Below are positions 1 to 8,102 of a stretch of DNA of 24,330 nucleotides, in pieces (the stretch's first letter is position 1; each line of letters begins with the position of its first letter). The DNA comes from JAFMIT01 sp049421205. GTDB lineage: Bacteria > Actinomycetota > Actinomycetes > S36-B12 > UBA5976. Location: positions 1 through 24,330 of the forward strand of contig JBMSMQ010000017.1 in NCBI GenBank assembly GCA_049421205.1, given 5' to 3'. Made by a program: the position numbers and the translations under genes. The notes under the pieces are model-generated. The model saw only the letters and a list, made by a program, of their open reading frames with translations, ran no database searches and was not told the origin of the DNA.

Positions 1-34
1 AGATTATGTGGTGAGTTCTCTCACCACATAATCT
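1..34 (-). terminator. Perfect 15-bp inverted repeat overlapping the hemW stop codon; likely terminator stem
   Basis: Positions 1-15 (AGATTATGTGGTGAG) are the exact reverse complement of 20-34, with a 4-base loop at 16-19. On the minus strand the stem contains the last nine hemW codons, and the stop codon TAA (6-4) sits inside the distal arm. The position at the 3' end of the lepA-hemW pair fits a transcription terminator or mRNA 3'-protecting hairpin. Any following T-tract would lie outside the window, so an intrinsic terminator cannot be confirmed. The structure itself is certain; its role is inferred. Confidence 0.6.
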
Positions 35-1197
35 GCAAGTAGCCGTCCTTTTCTCGTGAGACGAATCCTGTCATCAATGATTTCAAGAAGACCCTCCCCA
101 TTCAAACTCTCTATTTTGTCTCGGTTTATATCTTTTGATTCTAGCCCCGAAGAAAGTCTGATATTCAATAATATTTGTTCAACACGTTTCTGTTGATCGC
201 TCAGCACTTCGCGGGAATGTGCTGGGGAAACACCCTGAAGTACCTTACTCACCCAAGCATGAGGTAATTTCACATTCCACCAACGCACAGAATTTATATG
301 TGAGTGTGCGCCGGGCCCAATTCCCCACCAGTTATGGTTATGCCAATAATGCAAATTATGTTGCGATTCATATCCAGGCAGAGTCCAATTAGAAAGTTCG
401 TACCATTCGAAGCCATAGTCTGTAAGAGCAGCGTCAATCAATTCATATTTATCTGCCATCAAATCATCATCAGGAGCGCTGATTTGATTGGACTTCACTT
501 TGCGCGATAACTGAGTTCCCTCCTCAACTATCAGTGCATACGCAGAAATGTGTGGAATTTCTAGATTGTAAAACTGCTCAAGTGAGAATTGAACATCATC
601 AAGCGTTTCGCCAGGTGTCCCATAAATGAGATCTATGCTAATGTTTTCGAATCCCGCAGCTTTCGCCCAACTGATTGCTTGCTCAACTGCTTCTGGGTTA
701 TGCGTGCGATCAAGTACTGCTAAAACGTGTTGCCGAAAACTCTGCACTCCAAACGAAATGCGGTTAAATCCAGCTTCACGCAACTCATTGAGACTTTGTA
801 AAGTCACTGAATCTGGATTTGCCTCAGTCGTGACCTCTAGTGTCGATGATGTATCAAAATTATCCTGAATTGCGCTCAGTGCTTGCCCTAGTTCGCGAGC
901 AGGCAAGAGTGTTGGAGTGCCACCACCAACAAAAATGGTTTCAACAGGTGCGACACCTTTCAGAATCTTTCGTGCAAATTTAATTTCACCTACAGCCGCC
1001 CTTACCCAATCCGACTGATCGTGCTCTTCCAATTCTTTCTGCACGTACGTATTGAAATCACAATATCCACATCGACTTTTGCAGTAGGGCACATGTAAAT
1101 AGAAACTAAACGGAATAGTACCTACATTTTCAAGTGCAGTTTCTGGTAGCGAACCATCAGTTGGTGGGGTTTCACCCTCTGGCAGTGATGAAGGCAT
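4..1197 (-). CDS. hemW: HemW-type radical SAM protein (heme chaperone, coproporphyrinogen III oxidase-like)
   Basis: 397 aa, cytoplasmic. HemW proteins are radical SAM enzymes related to the oxygen-independent coproporphyrinogen oxidase HemN; characterised members bind and deliver heme rather than oxidise coproporphyrinogen. The cluster motif C39-X3-C43-X2-C46 (CKSRCGYC) is present, followed by a GGGTPTLL SAM-binding segment and the family signature HNLHYWHNHNWWGIGPGAHS. The C-terminal region resembles the HemN_C domain. The ATG start shares one base with the lepA stop (TAATG), so translation is probably coupled to lepA. The first ~25 residues are proline/glutamate-rich and poorly conserved, so a downstream start is possible. 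In many actinobacteria hemW lies between lepA and hrcA-dnaJ; what follows here is outside the window. HemN is the less likely alternative, because HemN usually has a longer N-terminus and a different cluster motif. Confidence 0.92.
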   Translation of the reverse strand: MPSSLPEGETPPTDGSLPETALENVGTIPFSFYLHVPYCKSRCGYCDFNTYVQKELEEHDQSDWVRAAVGEIKFARKILKGVAPVETIFVGGGTPTLLPARELGQALSAIQDNFDTSSTLEVTTEANPDSVTLQSLNELREAGFNRISFGVQSFRQHVLAVLDRTHNPEAVEQAISWAKAAGFENISIDLIYGTPGETLDDVQFSLEQFYNLEIPHISAYALIVEEGTQLSRKVKSNQISAPDDDLMADKYELIDAALTDYGFEWYELSNWTLPGYESQHNLHYWHNHNWWGIGPGAHSHINSVRWWNVKLPHAWVSKVLQGVSPAHSREVLSDQQKRVEQILLNIRLSSGLESKDINRDKIESLNGEGLLEIIDDRIRLTRKGRLLADYVVRELTT

Positions 1198-3083
1198 TAT
1201 TTTTCGCGCTTGTCCGGCGCTTCTGATGTTGAAAGTGCAGCAATAAACGCTTCTTGCGGAACTTCTACCCTTCCCACCATCTTCATACGTTTCTTACCTT
1301 CTTTTTGCTTTTCCAAAAGCTTACGTTTACGGGTGATATCGCCACCGTAACACTTAGCAAGAACGTCCTTACGGATTGCGCGAATTGTTTCTCTGGCAAT
1401 AATTCTTGATCCAACTGCGGCTTGAATTGGCACCTCAAATTGTTGGCGGGGAATAAGTTCTTTGAGTTTGGCCGACATAGCAACGCCATAGGCATACGCC
1501 TTGTCCTTATGTACAATTGCGCTGAAGGCATCTACCGCATCACCATGCAGCAGGATATCGACTTTCACCAAATCTGAAACTTGCGTACCGGTAGGTTCGT
1601 AATCAAGGGATGCATAGCCTTTGGTTCTTGATTTCAATGCATCGAAAAAGTCAAATACGATTTCAGCCAATGGCAAGATATATCGAAGTTCTACCCGATC
1701 TTCGCTCAAGTAATCCATCGCCTGCATAATTCCTCTGCGAGTCTGGCATAGTTCCATCACAGCACCGACATACTCGCTTGGCGTTAAGACCGTCGCACGA
1801 ACAATTGGTTCGTGTACTTCTTTCACTTTGCCTGTTGGGAATTCACTTGGATTCGTCACAGTGTGAGTTTTGTTGTCATCCATCACAACTTCATAAATAA
1901 CGTTTGGAGCAGTGCTGATGAGATCAAGGTTAAACTCTCGCTCAAGCCGTTCTCTCACAATTTCTAAATGCAATAATCCAAGAAATCCACAGCGGAAACC
2001 AAATCCAAGCGCAGCGGATGTTTCTGGCTCGTATACCAGCGCTGCATCATTGAGTTTCAATTTATCAAGAGCATCGCGTAATGCTGGATAGTCACTTCCA
2101 TCAAGTGGATAGAGCCCGGCAAACACCATCGGTTTTGGATCCTGATATCCAGCAAGTGATTGCGTTGCTGGTCGACTCACAAGGGTCACCGTGTCACCTA
2201 CTCTTGATTGTCGAACATCTTTCACACCAGTAATGAGATAGCCGACTTCCCCGACGCCGAGCGCATCGGATGCGAGAGGTTCAGGCGAGATCACACCAAC
2301 TTCTAAAAGTTCATGCTGTGTTTGAGTGGACATCATGCTGATGCGTTGTCGCGTGGCAAGACTCCCATCCACAACTCGAACATAGGTCACAACTCCGCGG
2401 TATGTGTCATACACTGAATCAAAGATGAGAGCGCGAGCTGGTGCGTCCGCATCACCAACAGGTGGCGGAATAAGTTTCACAACAGTGTTCAGTAACTCTT
2501 CAACACCTTGTCCCGTCTTGCCTGAGACTCTAAGCACATCGGATTCGTCACAGCCCAGAATCTTCGCAATTTCTGCCGCATACTTATCAGGTTGCGCTGC
2601 TGGCAAGTCAATTTTGTTGAGCACTGGAATCACCGTTAAATCATTTTCCATTGCGAGGTATAAATTGGCTAACGTCTGTGCTTCAATTCCTTGGGCTGCG
2701 TCCACCAAAAGTATGGCCCCCTCACACGCGGCTAGCGATCTTGATACTTCGTACGTGAAGTCAACGTGACCTGGTGTGTCAATCAGATTGAGTACATAAT
2801 CAACGCCATCTTCTGCCTTGAACGGCAATCGGACTGCCTGACTTTTAATGGTGATTCCACGCTCACGCTCAATATCCATTCGATCGAGATACTGTGCCCG
2901 CATCTGCCGATCATCAACGACACCTGTTATCTGCAGCATCCGATCAGCCAAGGTTGATTTGCCGTGGTCGATATGGGCAATGATGCAGAAGTTGCGAATC
3001 ACCACTGGAGGGGTTTTGCCTGGTTTGGTCAAAATCGGATCCTTAGCGCCTTGAGGGGCGAAGTCTCCCACGAACCGACCCAA
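1197..3083 (-). CDS. lepA: Elongation factor 4 (LepA), ribosome-associated GTPase
   Basis: 628 aa. LepA/EF4 is a translational GTPase that acts on the ribosome in initiation/biogenesis and possibly back-translocation. GTPase motifs are complete: P-loop AHIDHGKST (36-44), switch I region RERGITIKSQ (73-82), DTPGHVDF (102-109) and NKID (156-159). Domains II, III, V and the lysine-rich LepA C-terminal domain follow. The first ~28 residues precede the conserved IRNFCIIAHIDHGKST core; an N-terminal extension of this kind is usual in actinobacteria. The start used here is TTG at 3083; GTG at 3071 (residue 5) or a GTG just before the core are alternatives, and none has a convincing Shine-Dalgarno sequence. 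It is divergent from rpsT, with 66 bases between the starts, and overlaps hemW by one base. Function is secure, the exact start is not. Confidence 0.95.
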   Translation of the reverse strand: MGRFVGDFAPQGAKDPILTKPGKTPPVVIRNFCIIAHIDHGKSTLADRMLQITGVVDDRQMRAQYLDRMDIERERGITIKSQAVRLPFKAEDGVDYVLNLIDTPGHVDFTYEVSRSLAACEGAILLVDAAQGIEAQTLANLYLAMENDLTVIPVLNKIDLPAAQPDKYAAEIAKILGCDESDVLRVSGKTGQGVEELLNTVVKLIPPPVGDADAPARALIFDSVYDTYRGVVTYVRVVDGSLATRQRISMMSTQTQHELLEVGVISPEPLASDALGVGEVGYLITGVKDVRQSRVGDTVTLVSRPATQSLAGYQDPKPMVFAGLYPLDGSDYPALRDALDKLKLNDAALVYEPETSAALGFGFRCGFLGLLHLEIVRERLEREFNLDLISTAPNVIYEVVMDDNKTHTVTNPSEFPTGKVKEVHEPIVRATVLTPSEYVGAVMELCQTRRGIMQAMDYLSEDRVELRYILPLAEIVFDFFDALKSRTKGYASLDYEPTGTQVSDLVKVDILLHGDAVDAFSAIVHKDKAYAYGVAMSAKLKELIPRQQFEVPIQAAVGSRIIARETIRAIRKDVLAKCYGGDITRKRKLLEKQKEGKKRMKMVGRVEVPQEAFIAALSTSEAPDKREK

Positions 3084-3084
3084 A

Positions 3085-3115
3085 TTGGCGTGTTGGGCAG
3101 GTCACCCGCTATTCT
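3085..3115 (+). promoter_or_regulatory. Candidate rpsT promoter in the lepA-rpsT divergent gap
   Basis: A -35-like TTGGCG (3085-3090) and a -10-like TATTCT (3110-3115) are separated by 19 bases, slightly long for a SigA-type promoter. Transcription would start near 3122, giving a leader of about 28 bases before the rpsT GTG. No clear promoter for lepA could be recognised on the opposite strand of the same 66-base gap. Confidence 0.35.
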
Positions 3116-3149
3116 TCGCCACGCTCACACAGAAGAAACGAGAACGCCC

Positions 3150-3413
3150 GTGGCAAACATCAAGTCCCAGAAGAAGCGCAACAAGCAGAACGATGTCGCT
3201 CGCGAACGCAATAAGACTGTCCGCTCAGCTGTTCGTACCGCGGTTCGCAAGACTCGTGAAGCAGTTCAGGCTGGAAACAAGGCTGAGGCTCTGGAGCAAG
3301 CACAGGTTGCTCGACGCGAACTTGATCGAGCAGTCTCCAAGGGAGTGCTTCACAAAAACAATGCCGCTAACCGTAAGTCTGGCGTCGACACACTCGTCAA
3401 TTCACTGAAGTAA
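3150..3413 (+). CDS. rpsT: 30S ribosomal protein S20
   Basis: 87 aa and the only plus-strand gene of the window. S20 is a primary 16S rRNA-binding protein of the small subunit body. The sequence begins (V/M)ANIKSQKKRNKQNDVARERN, is helical and very rich in K/R, and ends ANRKSGVDTLVNSLK, all typical of bS20; the length matches the family. The start is GTG at 3150, chosen because the conserved ANIKSQ motif follows directly. The open frame continues upstream to 2964 but that part lies over lepA and is not S20-like. The ribosome-binding site is weak (AGAAGAAACGAG about 8-18 bases upstream). The stop lies one base from the holA stop on the other strand. Placement between holA and lepA is the conserved actinobacterial arrangement. 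Confidence 0.95.
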   Translation: MANIKSQKKRNKQNDVARERNKTVRSAVRTAVRKTREAVQAGNKAEALEQAQVARRELDRAVSKGVLHKNNAANRKSGVDTLVNSLK

Positions 3414-3414
3414 T

Positions 3415-4395
3415 TCAGCGCGACAATGTCGCAATTTCAATCACTGTTTTTTCTAATAATGCTATGCGTTGAATTGGATCGAGAACCAATATACGCCCAA
3501 GTTCATCCACTGCCCCCGCTTTGAGTGATGCATCAACAAAAGTAAGCAACAAACTTGCATCAGCAAGTTCACTCGGACGCCACTTCCGAAGTTGTTCGCG
3601 AATAGTTCTCACTTTCCAGACCGGCACGGATGCAAGCCCAGCAATCTCGGCCTCAGTTAATCCAGACGGTGAGTTTGCGATTGCAACAAGGGATCGAATC
3701 GTGTTCATCGCCGTTGCGATAATTGCTGGTCCTATATTTGGATCACTCTCAATTGCCCAGCGAAGTGAAAGTAATGCTTCAAGAGGTTTTCGTGCAAATA
3801 TGTGATCAACAATTTGATAGGGTGGAACAACAGCGAAACCTTCAAAATACACGCTGAGCGACGAAGCAGAGATGGGATTTTCTTCAACGTCAACGAGGAC
3901 CTGAGAGAGTGCTGCAGCAAGTTGACGTAAGTCATCCCCGACCGCATTTCTGAGCAATGTGACAGCTTCAGCATCAATCTTTCGTTTTGCCGCTTTACAC
4001 TCATTAACGATGAATTCGCTAAAGCCTTTGCCTTTAATTTTCTCGAAAGCGACACTTTCGTACTGCTTTTTAAGTTTGTCAACAAAACCTCTACCCTTAA
4101 CAAAGGATCGTTGGACAACGACGGTAAGTGGTCGCTCCCCCTCTGCCCAGTTTAGGAGAAAAAACTTTTGAATTTCTTCACTTGCAAGTTCTATGTTATC
4201 TACAATTAATAGGAAGACTTCGCCAAAAAGTCCTGGTGAGAGTGCGTCGATCAATTCAGCAAAAGAATTCTCGTCAGCAGCATCAACAACACGCCGCTCG
4301 GCTTCAGGATTGGCATTGAGAAACTCTTTCCAGGTAGAAAGAAGGTATCGCTCAGCGAGAAACTCCTCGCCAGCACTTACAACTTTCAAAGTCAT
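3415..4395 (-). CDS. holA: DNA polymerase III delta subunit (clamp loader)
   Basis: 326 aa, the usual length for HolA. The delta subunit opens the beta sliding clamp within the clamp-loader complex. The sequence has the family layout: an N-terminal RecD/AAA+-like fold with LLIVDNIELAS near residues 60-70, FFLLNWAEGERPLTVVV, then a helical middle (DAEAVTLLRNAVGDDLRQLAAALSQV) typical of DNA_pol3_delta, and a C-terminal collar domain with the pattern W..RTIREQLRKWRPSEL. The family is divergent, so the call rests on these patterns plus position: comEC-holA-rpsT is a conserved order in actinobacteria. The ATG start at 4395 is 20 bases after the comEC stop, so it is probably part of the same transcript. 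No strong Shine-Dalgarno sequence is visible. Confidence 0.88.
   Translation of the reverse strand: MTLKVVSAGEEFLAERYLLSTWKEFLNANPEAERRVVDAADENSFAELIDALSPGLFGEVFLLIVDNIELASEEIQKFFLLNWAEGERPLTVVVQRSFVKGRGFVDKLKKQYESVAFEKIKGKGFSEFIVNECKAAKRKIDAEAVTLLRNAVGDDLRQLAAALSQVLVDVEENPISASSLSVYFEGFAVVPPYQIVDHIFARKPLEALLSLRWAIESDPNIGPAIIATAMNTIRSLVAIANSPSGLTEAEIAGLASVPVWKVRTIREQLRKWRPSELADASLLLTFVDASLKAGAVDELGRILVLDPIQRIALLEKTVIEIATLSR
3420..3452 (+). terminator. Weak hairpin plus T-run after rpsT, inside the holA 3' end
   Basis: GCGAC (3420-3424) and GTCGC (3428-3432) form a 5-bp stem with a 3-base loop seven bases after the rpsT stop, and a T6 run follows at 3447-3452. The distance between stem and T-run (14 bases) is too long for a classical intrinsic terminator, so this is only a candidate. 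It lies antisense to the last codons of holA, because the two genes converge with a 1-base gap. Confidence 0.25.
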
Positions 4396-4415
4396 AGGCG
4401 TAGTGTGACAGAGCC

Positions 4416-6650
4416 TTATAGTGCTTCACATACACGGGACGTCAAGATTTCCCTTGACGCACTCACGAGGTAAATATGTCCACATTCAGCTGTTGAAAAT
4501 AGCGTGGTACCGATTGTTGTATAGAGTTCAATCATTTCAGGGTGTGGGTGTGAATAAGAGTTGTCACGCCCGACGGATATCCATCCAAATGATGCAGATA
4601 ACATTTTTGCAAGTTCTGGATGCTGATACCGAGAACCGTGATGCGCAATTTTCACAATATCAACTTTCAATTGCCGTGCAACTGTAAGTAATTGTGCTTG
4701 CGCCTCAATTTCAACGTCAGCAAGTAACAATCCGGAAATGCCACGTGCATCAACATAAAGAACGACACCAGAATTGTTGATGTCAGTTCCAGAATCTCCC
4801 CCCTCATCTCCCACCTGCAGAATCTCCAATCTTCCAAATGAGTGGTGTTCTGTATATCCAGGCTCGGCGATAATGACGTCGTCAAAGATAGTATGTAATT
4901 TCCTGAGCATTTCATTTGAAACATATGCAGTTGGAATAATTACTTTCTCTGGATAGAAAGATTTCAAGGTTTCAAACGCACCGAAATGATCCTCATGCAT
5001 ATGGGTAATGATGAGGGTTTCTACCGATTCAATCTGAAAAGCTTCAAGACATTGTTGAAGTAAGTGTGAGTTATTTCCAGTGTCTACCATAACTGCAGAC
5101 TGCTCACCGGTTCGAATAAGCGTGCTGTCACCCTGCCCAACATCGCAACTTGCAAGCGTCCATTGAGAATTTATCGTAGGAGAAATATTCGAAGTTACTA
5201 TTATGAAAATGATGCTGAAAACTGACAAACGCTTCAGATGGTGTGGGGTTTGATGTCGCCAAATGAGTGTGAAAAATACACTCAAAAACACACCTGCGAA
5301 TGAAATGACGGGAATATGAATCCAGGAACGTAAAGCAAATTCAGCAATCCAACAGATAATCTGAGCGCAAGCAATTGCTGCGTCTGCGAGATACGTGGCG
5401 ATAATGTTGAAGACATAGCCAAATACGAAAATACCGTCCAATGAGCCTATGAGTGCAGATACCAACCCCAAGATGGTGGCTGGGGCAACGAAAATTTCGG
5501 CTAAAACGTTTGCCAAGATAGAAGCAAAGCTCGGGGCAGATCCCATCGCCACGAGGACTGGAAACGTTGCGATGCCAGCGGATAGTGCAACTCCAAAAGA
5601 CTTCCTCAGCCAATGATCATATGGTGTGATTCCAAATACTCGGGGAAAAACAATCAAGCCAAATGTGGCGGCAGCCGATAATGCAAATCCCCAGTTCAAT
5701 GAGAGCCATGGGTCAATGAAAAGAAGGATCATCACTGATAGTAGGAGAATCTTTTCGCCATACTTCTCTAAACCTAAAAACCAATATCCAAGAGCAACAA
5801 GCGCCATCACGCTTGCTCTCACAACACTGGGTTCTGGTCGAACAATCACCAAATATGCGCCAAGAACCGATAGCAGAATAAGAAGTCGGTATGCCTTTGA
5901 CACTCGTGTTCTATCAAGCAAAAGTCCAATTGCGACAAGCAAGATTGCAACATTTGCACCACTCACAGCAGTCAAGTGTCCAAGGCCAGATTTACGCAGA
6001 GTGTCCTCGAGGTATGGGGTTTGTCGCGACGTATCGCCAACAACTAACCCCGGAAGCAATTGCGCACCAAGTGATGGATTTCTACCACTGGTCAGACCCT
6101 GTAATGTGGATCGAAATGCATCACCCAGATGCTGCAAATTGTTTTGCCCACGCACCATAGTTGGCTCATCCTGACACTCTGCCATTGCCCGATACCTCTT
6201 GTTGAGTGGAGCACTCTCAAAAGTCATAGTACATTTCCAGATACTTGAAATCCGTGCACTATCAAGTGATGGGTGGCTAAGTCTGACTAAAAGTTCGCCC
6301 TTAGAACTTTTCACATTTGCATTGAGTGAATATGTCTCTCCTGAGAATGTTGAAAACTCTTCAGGATCTGATGCAATTTCAAACCAGGCTGGATTCTCGA
6401 TTGAAGCAAGTAAGTTACGTGTTTCTATCTTGGCAAATTCTAATCGTATGACAGCGAAGATAAGGGTTACTACCGCGAATAAGAGGGAAAGAATTCGCGT
6501 ATCCAATTTCACTTTCACACAAATACTTAGGAAGAGAATCGCAAGCGGCCAAGTCCACACACTGCCGGTAAACAATGAGAAACTAAAAAGAAAAGTGAAC
6601 CAGACAACAAAAGCTATGAAAGTGAAATGTTTTGAGTCATAAAACTGCAT
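4416..6650 (-). CDS. comEC: ComEC/Rec2 family DNA-uptake channel with metallo-beta-lactamase-like domain
   Basis: 744 aa from the ATG at 6650. ComEC forms the inner-membrane channel that carries single-stranded DNA into the cell during natural transformation. Order of parts: two or three N-terminal membrane segments (residues ~5-70), a soluble ComEC_N/OB-like region (~75-165), the 'Competence' membrane domain with the hallmark GHLTAVSGANVA (~224-235) and several further helices to ~485, then a C-terminal metallo-beta-lactamase-like domain with DVGQGDS (~503-509), HMHEDH (~550-555) and a later KIAHHGS segment. All three parts are present and uninterrupted. The frame is also open from an ATG at 6695, but that start would overlap comEA by 59 bases; the 6650 start overlaps by 14. 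Neither has a clear Shine-Dalgarno sequence. Together with comEA this suggests DNA-import capacity, for competence or nutrient use; pilus and DprA genes are not in this window. Confidence 0.93.
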   Translation of the reverse strand: MQFYDSKHFTFIAFVVWFTFLFSFSLFTGSVWTWPLAILFLSICVKVKLDTRILSLLFAVVTLIFAVIRLEFAKIETRNLLASIENPAWFEIASDPEEFSTFSGETYSLNANVKSSKGELLVRLSHPSLDSARISSIWKCTMTFESAPLNKRYRAMAECQDEPTMVRGQNNLQHLGDAFRSTLQGLTSGRNPSLGAQLLPGLVVGDTSRQTPYLEDTLRKSGLGHLTAVSGANVAILLVAIGLLLDRTRVSKAYRLLILLSVLGAYLVIVRPEPSVVRASVMALVALGYWFLGLEKYGEKILLLSVMILLFIDPWLSLNWGFALSAAATFGLIVFPRVFGITPYDHWLRKSFGVALSAGIATFPVLVAMGSAPSFASILANVLAEIFVAPATILGLVSALIGSLDGIFVFGYVFNIIATYLADAAIACAQIICWIAEFALRSWIHIPVISFAGVFLSVFFTLIWRHQTPHHLKRLSVFSIIFIIVTSNISPTINSQWTLASCDVGQGDSTLIRTGEQSAVMVDTGNNSHLLQQCLEAFQIESVETLIITHMHEDHFGAFETLKSFYPEKVIIPTAYVSNEMLRKLHTIFDDVIIAEPGYTEHHSFGRLEILQVGDEGGDSGTDINNSGVVLYVDARGISGLLLADVEIEAQAQLLTVARQLKVDIVKIAHHGSRYQHPELAKMLSASFGWISVGRDNSYSHPHPEMIELYTTIGTTLFSTAECGHIYLVSASREILTSRVCEAL

Positions 6651-7176
6651 GCGTACGAAGTTGTTCAAGTAATGAAGGTCCAACACCTGAAACATTGTCT
6701 ACATCTTCGAAGGTTCTAAAACTTCCTCTGGAAATTCTGTATTCAATAATCCGAGATGCAAGCACAGGTCCAACACCAGGAATATCCTCTAGTTCATTAA
6801 TTGAGGCCGTATTGAGGTTAATCTTGCCAACCTGTGAATCATTCGTTTTGCCAATGATTATTTGTTCTCCATCTAGCACAATTCGAGCGAGATTAATTCC
6901 TGGTATCACTTTCGGCAGTAATCCACCTGCAGCCTCGATCGCGTCAATCACCCGTGCGCCAGATTGCAGTTCAACTATCCCCGGATTTTTCACCTCGCCT
7001 TGAACATCAACAATGACTGATGTCTCCAGCACAACTTCCACAGTTGAGGAGGGCTCAATTTCAATGAGCGCTGACGTTCCATTTGGTTGTTGCAGCCACC
7101 ACCAGATAGCGAGCCCTGCAACACCAACGACAAAAGCGATAATCGATGATCGAACCTGCTCTTTATTCCAATTCAT
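6637..7176 (-). CDS. comEA: ComEA family DNA-binding protein with helix-hairpin-helix domain
   Basis: 179 aa. ComEA is a membrane-anchored receptor that binds incoming double-stranded DNA and passes it to ComEC. Visible parts: a short cytoplasmic N-terminus, one membrane helix at about 11-28 (IIAFVVGVAGLAIWWWL), an SLBB domain at about 54-110 (VDVQGEVKNPGIVEL ... RVIDAIEAAGG), and tandem helix-hairpin-helix motifs at 118-176 (INLNTASINELEDIPGVGP and a second VSGVGPSLLEQL). These are the standard actinobacterial ComEA parts in the standard order. The ATG at 7176 has no Shine-Dalgarno sequence but sits exactly where a leaderless mRNA would begin (see the promoter entry). The stop overlaps the start of comEC, so the two are likely translated together. 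Confidence 0.93.
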   Translation of the reverse strand: MNWNKEQVRSSIIAFVVGVAGLAIWWWLQQPNGTSALIEIEPSSTVEVVLETSVIVDVQGEVKNPGIVELQSGARVIDAIEAAGGLLPKVIPGINLARIVLDGEQIIIGKTNDSQVGKINLNTASINELEDIPGVGPVLASRIIEYRISRGSFRTFEDVDNVSGVGPSLLEQLRTHAVL

Positions 7177-7182
7177 CCGAAG

Positions 7183-7188
7183 AATCTA
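7183..7188 (-). promoter_or_regulatory. Candidate -10 element for leaderless comEA transcription
   Basis: On the minus strand TAGATT (7188-7183) is followed by six bases and then the A of the comEA ATG. That is the spacing expected for transcription to start at the start codon itself, which is common in actinobacteria. A weak -35-like CTGTGA lies 17 bases upstream. The absence of a Shine-Dalgarno sequence before comEA agrees with this reading. The 70-base degV-comEA gap is one of the larger gaps of this part of the window. Confidence 0.35.
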
Positions 7189-7246
7189 AACGGAATAGAT
7201 TTCTTCACAGATTCGATTTTTATCTAGTGGATAGTTGAGCCCTTTT

Positions 7247-8092
7247 TTAGATGTGGAAATTCTCTGCAAGGACAACACCAATGGCACCAGGACCTACGTG
7301 AGCGCTGAGTACTGCCCCAAGTTCACTTATCATTATTGGAGTCCCTGGCAACTTGTTGCCAAGTTCGGCTGCTACATCTCGCGCTTTTTCACGATTCCCA
7401 GCATGTTGCACACCAATAGATAGAAGCCCCTTTGACTCGGATGCTTGAAGACAGACTAAGTCGACAATTCTTGCTAACGCTTTTGACGTAGTTCGCACTT
7501 TCTCTAAAGGTTGAAGTCGGCCATCAGTCATCGACAAAATCGGTTTTATTTGTAGTGCGCCGCCAACAAATGTTTCAGCTGCACCTAACCTTCCGCCCCG
7601 ATGCAAATACTCGAGGGTTTCAACATAGAGCCAAATATGAGAATTCATTGATTGAAGTTGTGTCGTCTCAGCAACTGTTGCACTATCTAACGTTCCTAAT
7701 CGGCTCGCATTCAGAACCGCGAATCCAAGTCCTAATCCAATTGAACGAGAGTCAACAACCCGAATCGGGATTGAAAATTCCTTCGCCACCAGCGCACACG
7801 AGGCATAGGTGCCTGAGAGTTCTGACGAAAGATGAATAGAAAGGATTTCAGAAGCACCATTTCCGATACATTCTTCGTAAACAGCTCGGATAGATCCAAG
7901 CGATGGCTGGCTTGTCGTCACCTGTCTATGGTTTGAAAGAGCAGCCAATACAGCTTGGCCAGAAACTTCTACTTGTTCGGTGAATGACATTTGATCAATT
8001 GAGATTTGCATTCCAATTACTTTGATGCCCTCACGTTCGATTACATAGTGCGGGAGTGATGCCGTGGAATCTGTGACAATAAAGCGAGTCAT
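7247..8092 (-). CDS. degV: DegV family fatty-acid-binding protein
   Basis: 281 aa, cytoplasmic. DegV proteins bind a single fatty acid between two domains; the homologous FakB proteins present it to the kinase FakA for phosphorylation. Family motifs are visible: VTDSTASLP (6-14), VTTSQPS (58-64), SSELSGTYASC (89-99), VDSRSIGLGLGF (113-124) and ETLEYLHRGGRLG (158-170), the last being the typical DegV stretch before the lipid-contacting loop. Length is normal. No FakA partner is in the window, so the physiological role is open. The ATG start lies 10 bases after the leuS stop. A degV gene beside leuS and comEA is a recurring actinobacterial arrangement. Confidence 0.93.
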   Translation of the reverse strand: MTRFIVTDSTASLPHYVIEREGIKVIGMQISIDQMSFTEQVEVSGQAVLAALSNHRQVTTSQPSLGSIRAVYEECIGNGASEILSIHLSSELSGTYASCALVAKEFSIPIRVVDSRSIGLGLGFAVLNASRLGTLDSATVAETTQLQSMNSHIWLYVETLEYLHRGGRLGAAETFVGGALQIKPILSMTDGRLQPLEKVRTTSKALARIVDLVCLQASESKGLLSIGVQHAGNREKARDVAAELGNKLPGTPIMISELGAVLSAHVGPGAIGVVLAENFHI

Positions 8093-8102
8093 AACGGATG
8101 AC

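Noticed and set aside
2964..3149. N-terminal extension of S20
   Set aside because: It overlaps lepA on the other strand and is not S20-like; S20 proteins start at ANIKSQ, directly after the GTG at 3150.
5626..6174. 182-codon plus-strand frame opposite comEC
   Set aside because: A mirror of the comEC codons; composition is rich in S/T/P/R without any domain, and no ribosome-binding site or promoter was seen.
6651..6695. Fifteen extra N-terminal residues of ComEC from an ATG at 6695
   Set aside because: This would overlap the comEA coding end by 59 bases with no ribosome-binding site; the ATG at 6650 gives a more usual overlap. It cannot be fully excluded.
7179..7206. Imperfect inverted repeat GAAGAATCT / AGATTTCTTC before comEA as a terminator
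   Set aside because: It needs a bulge, is AT-rich and has no T-run after it in the direction of transcription; the promoter reading of this gap explains it better.
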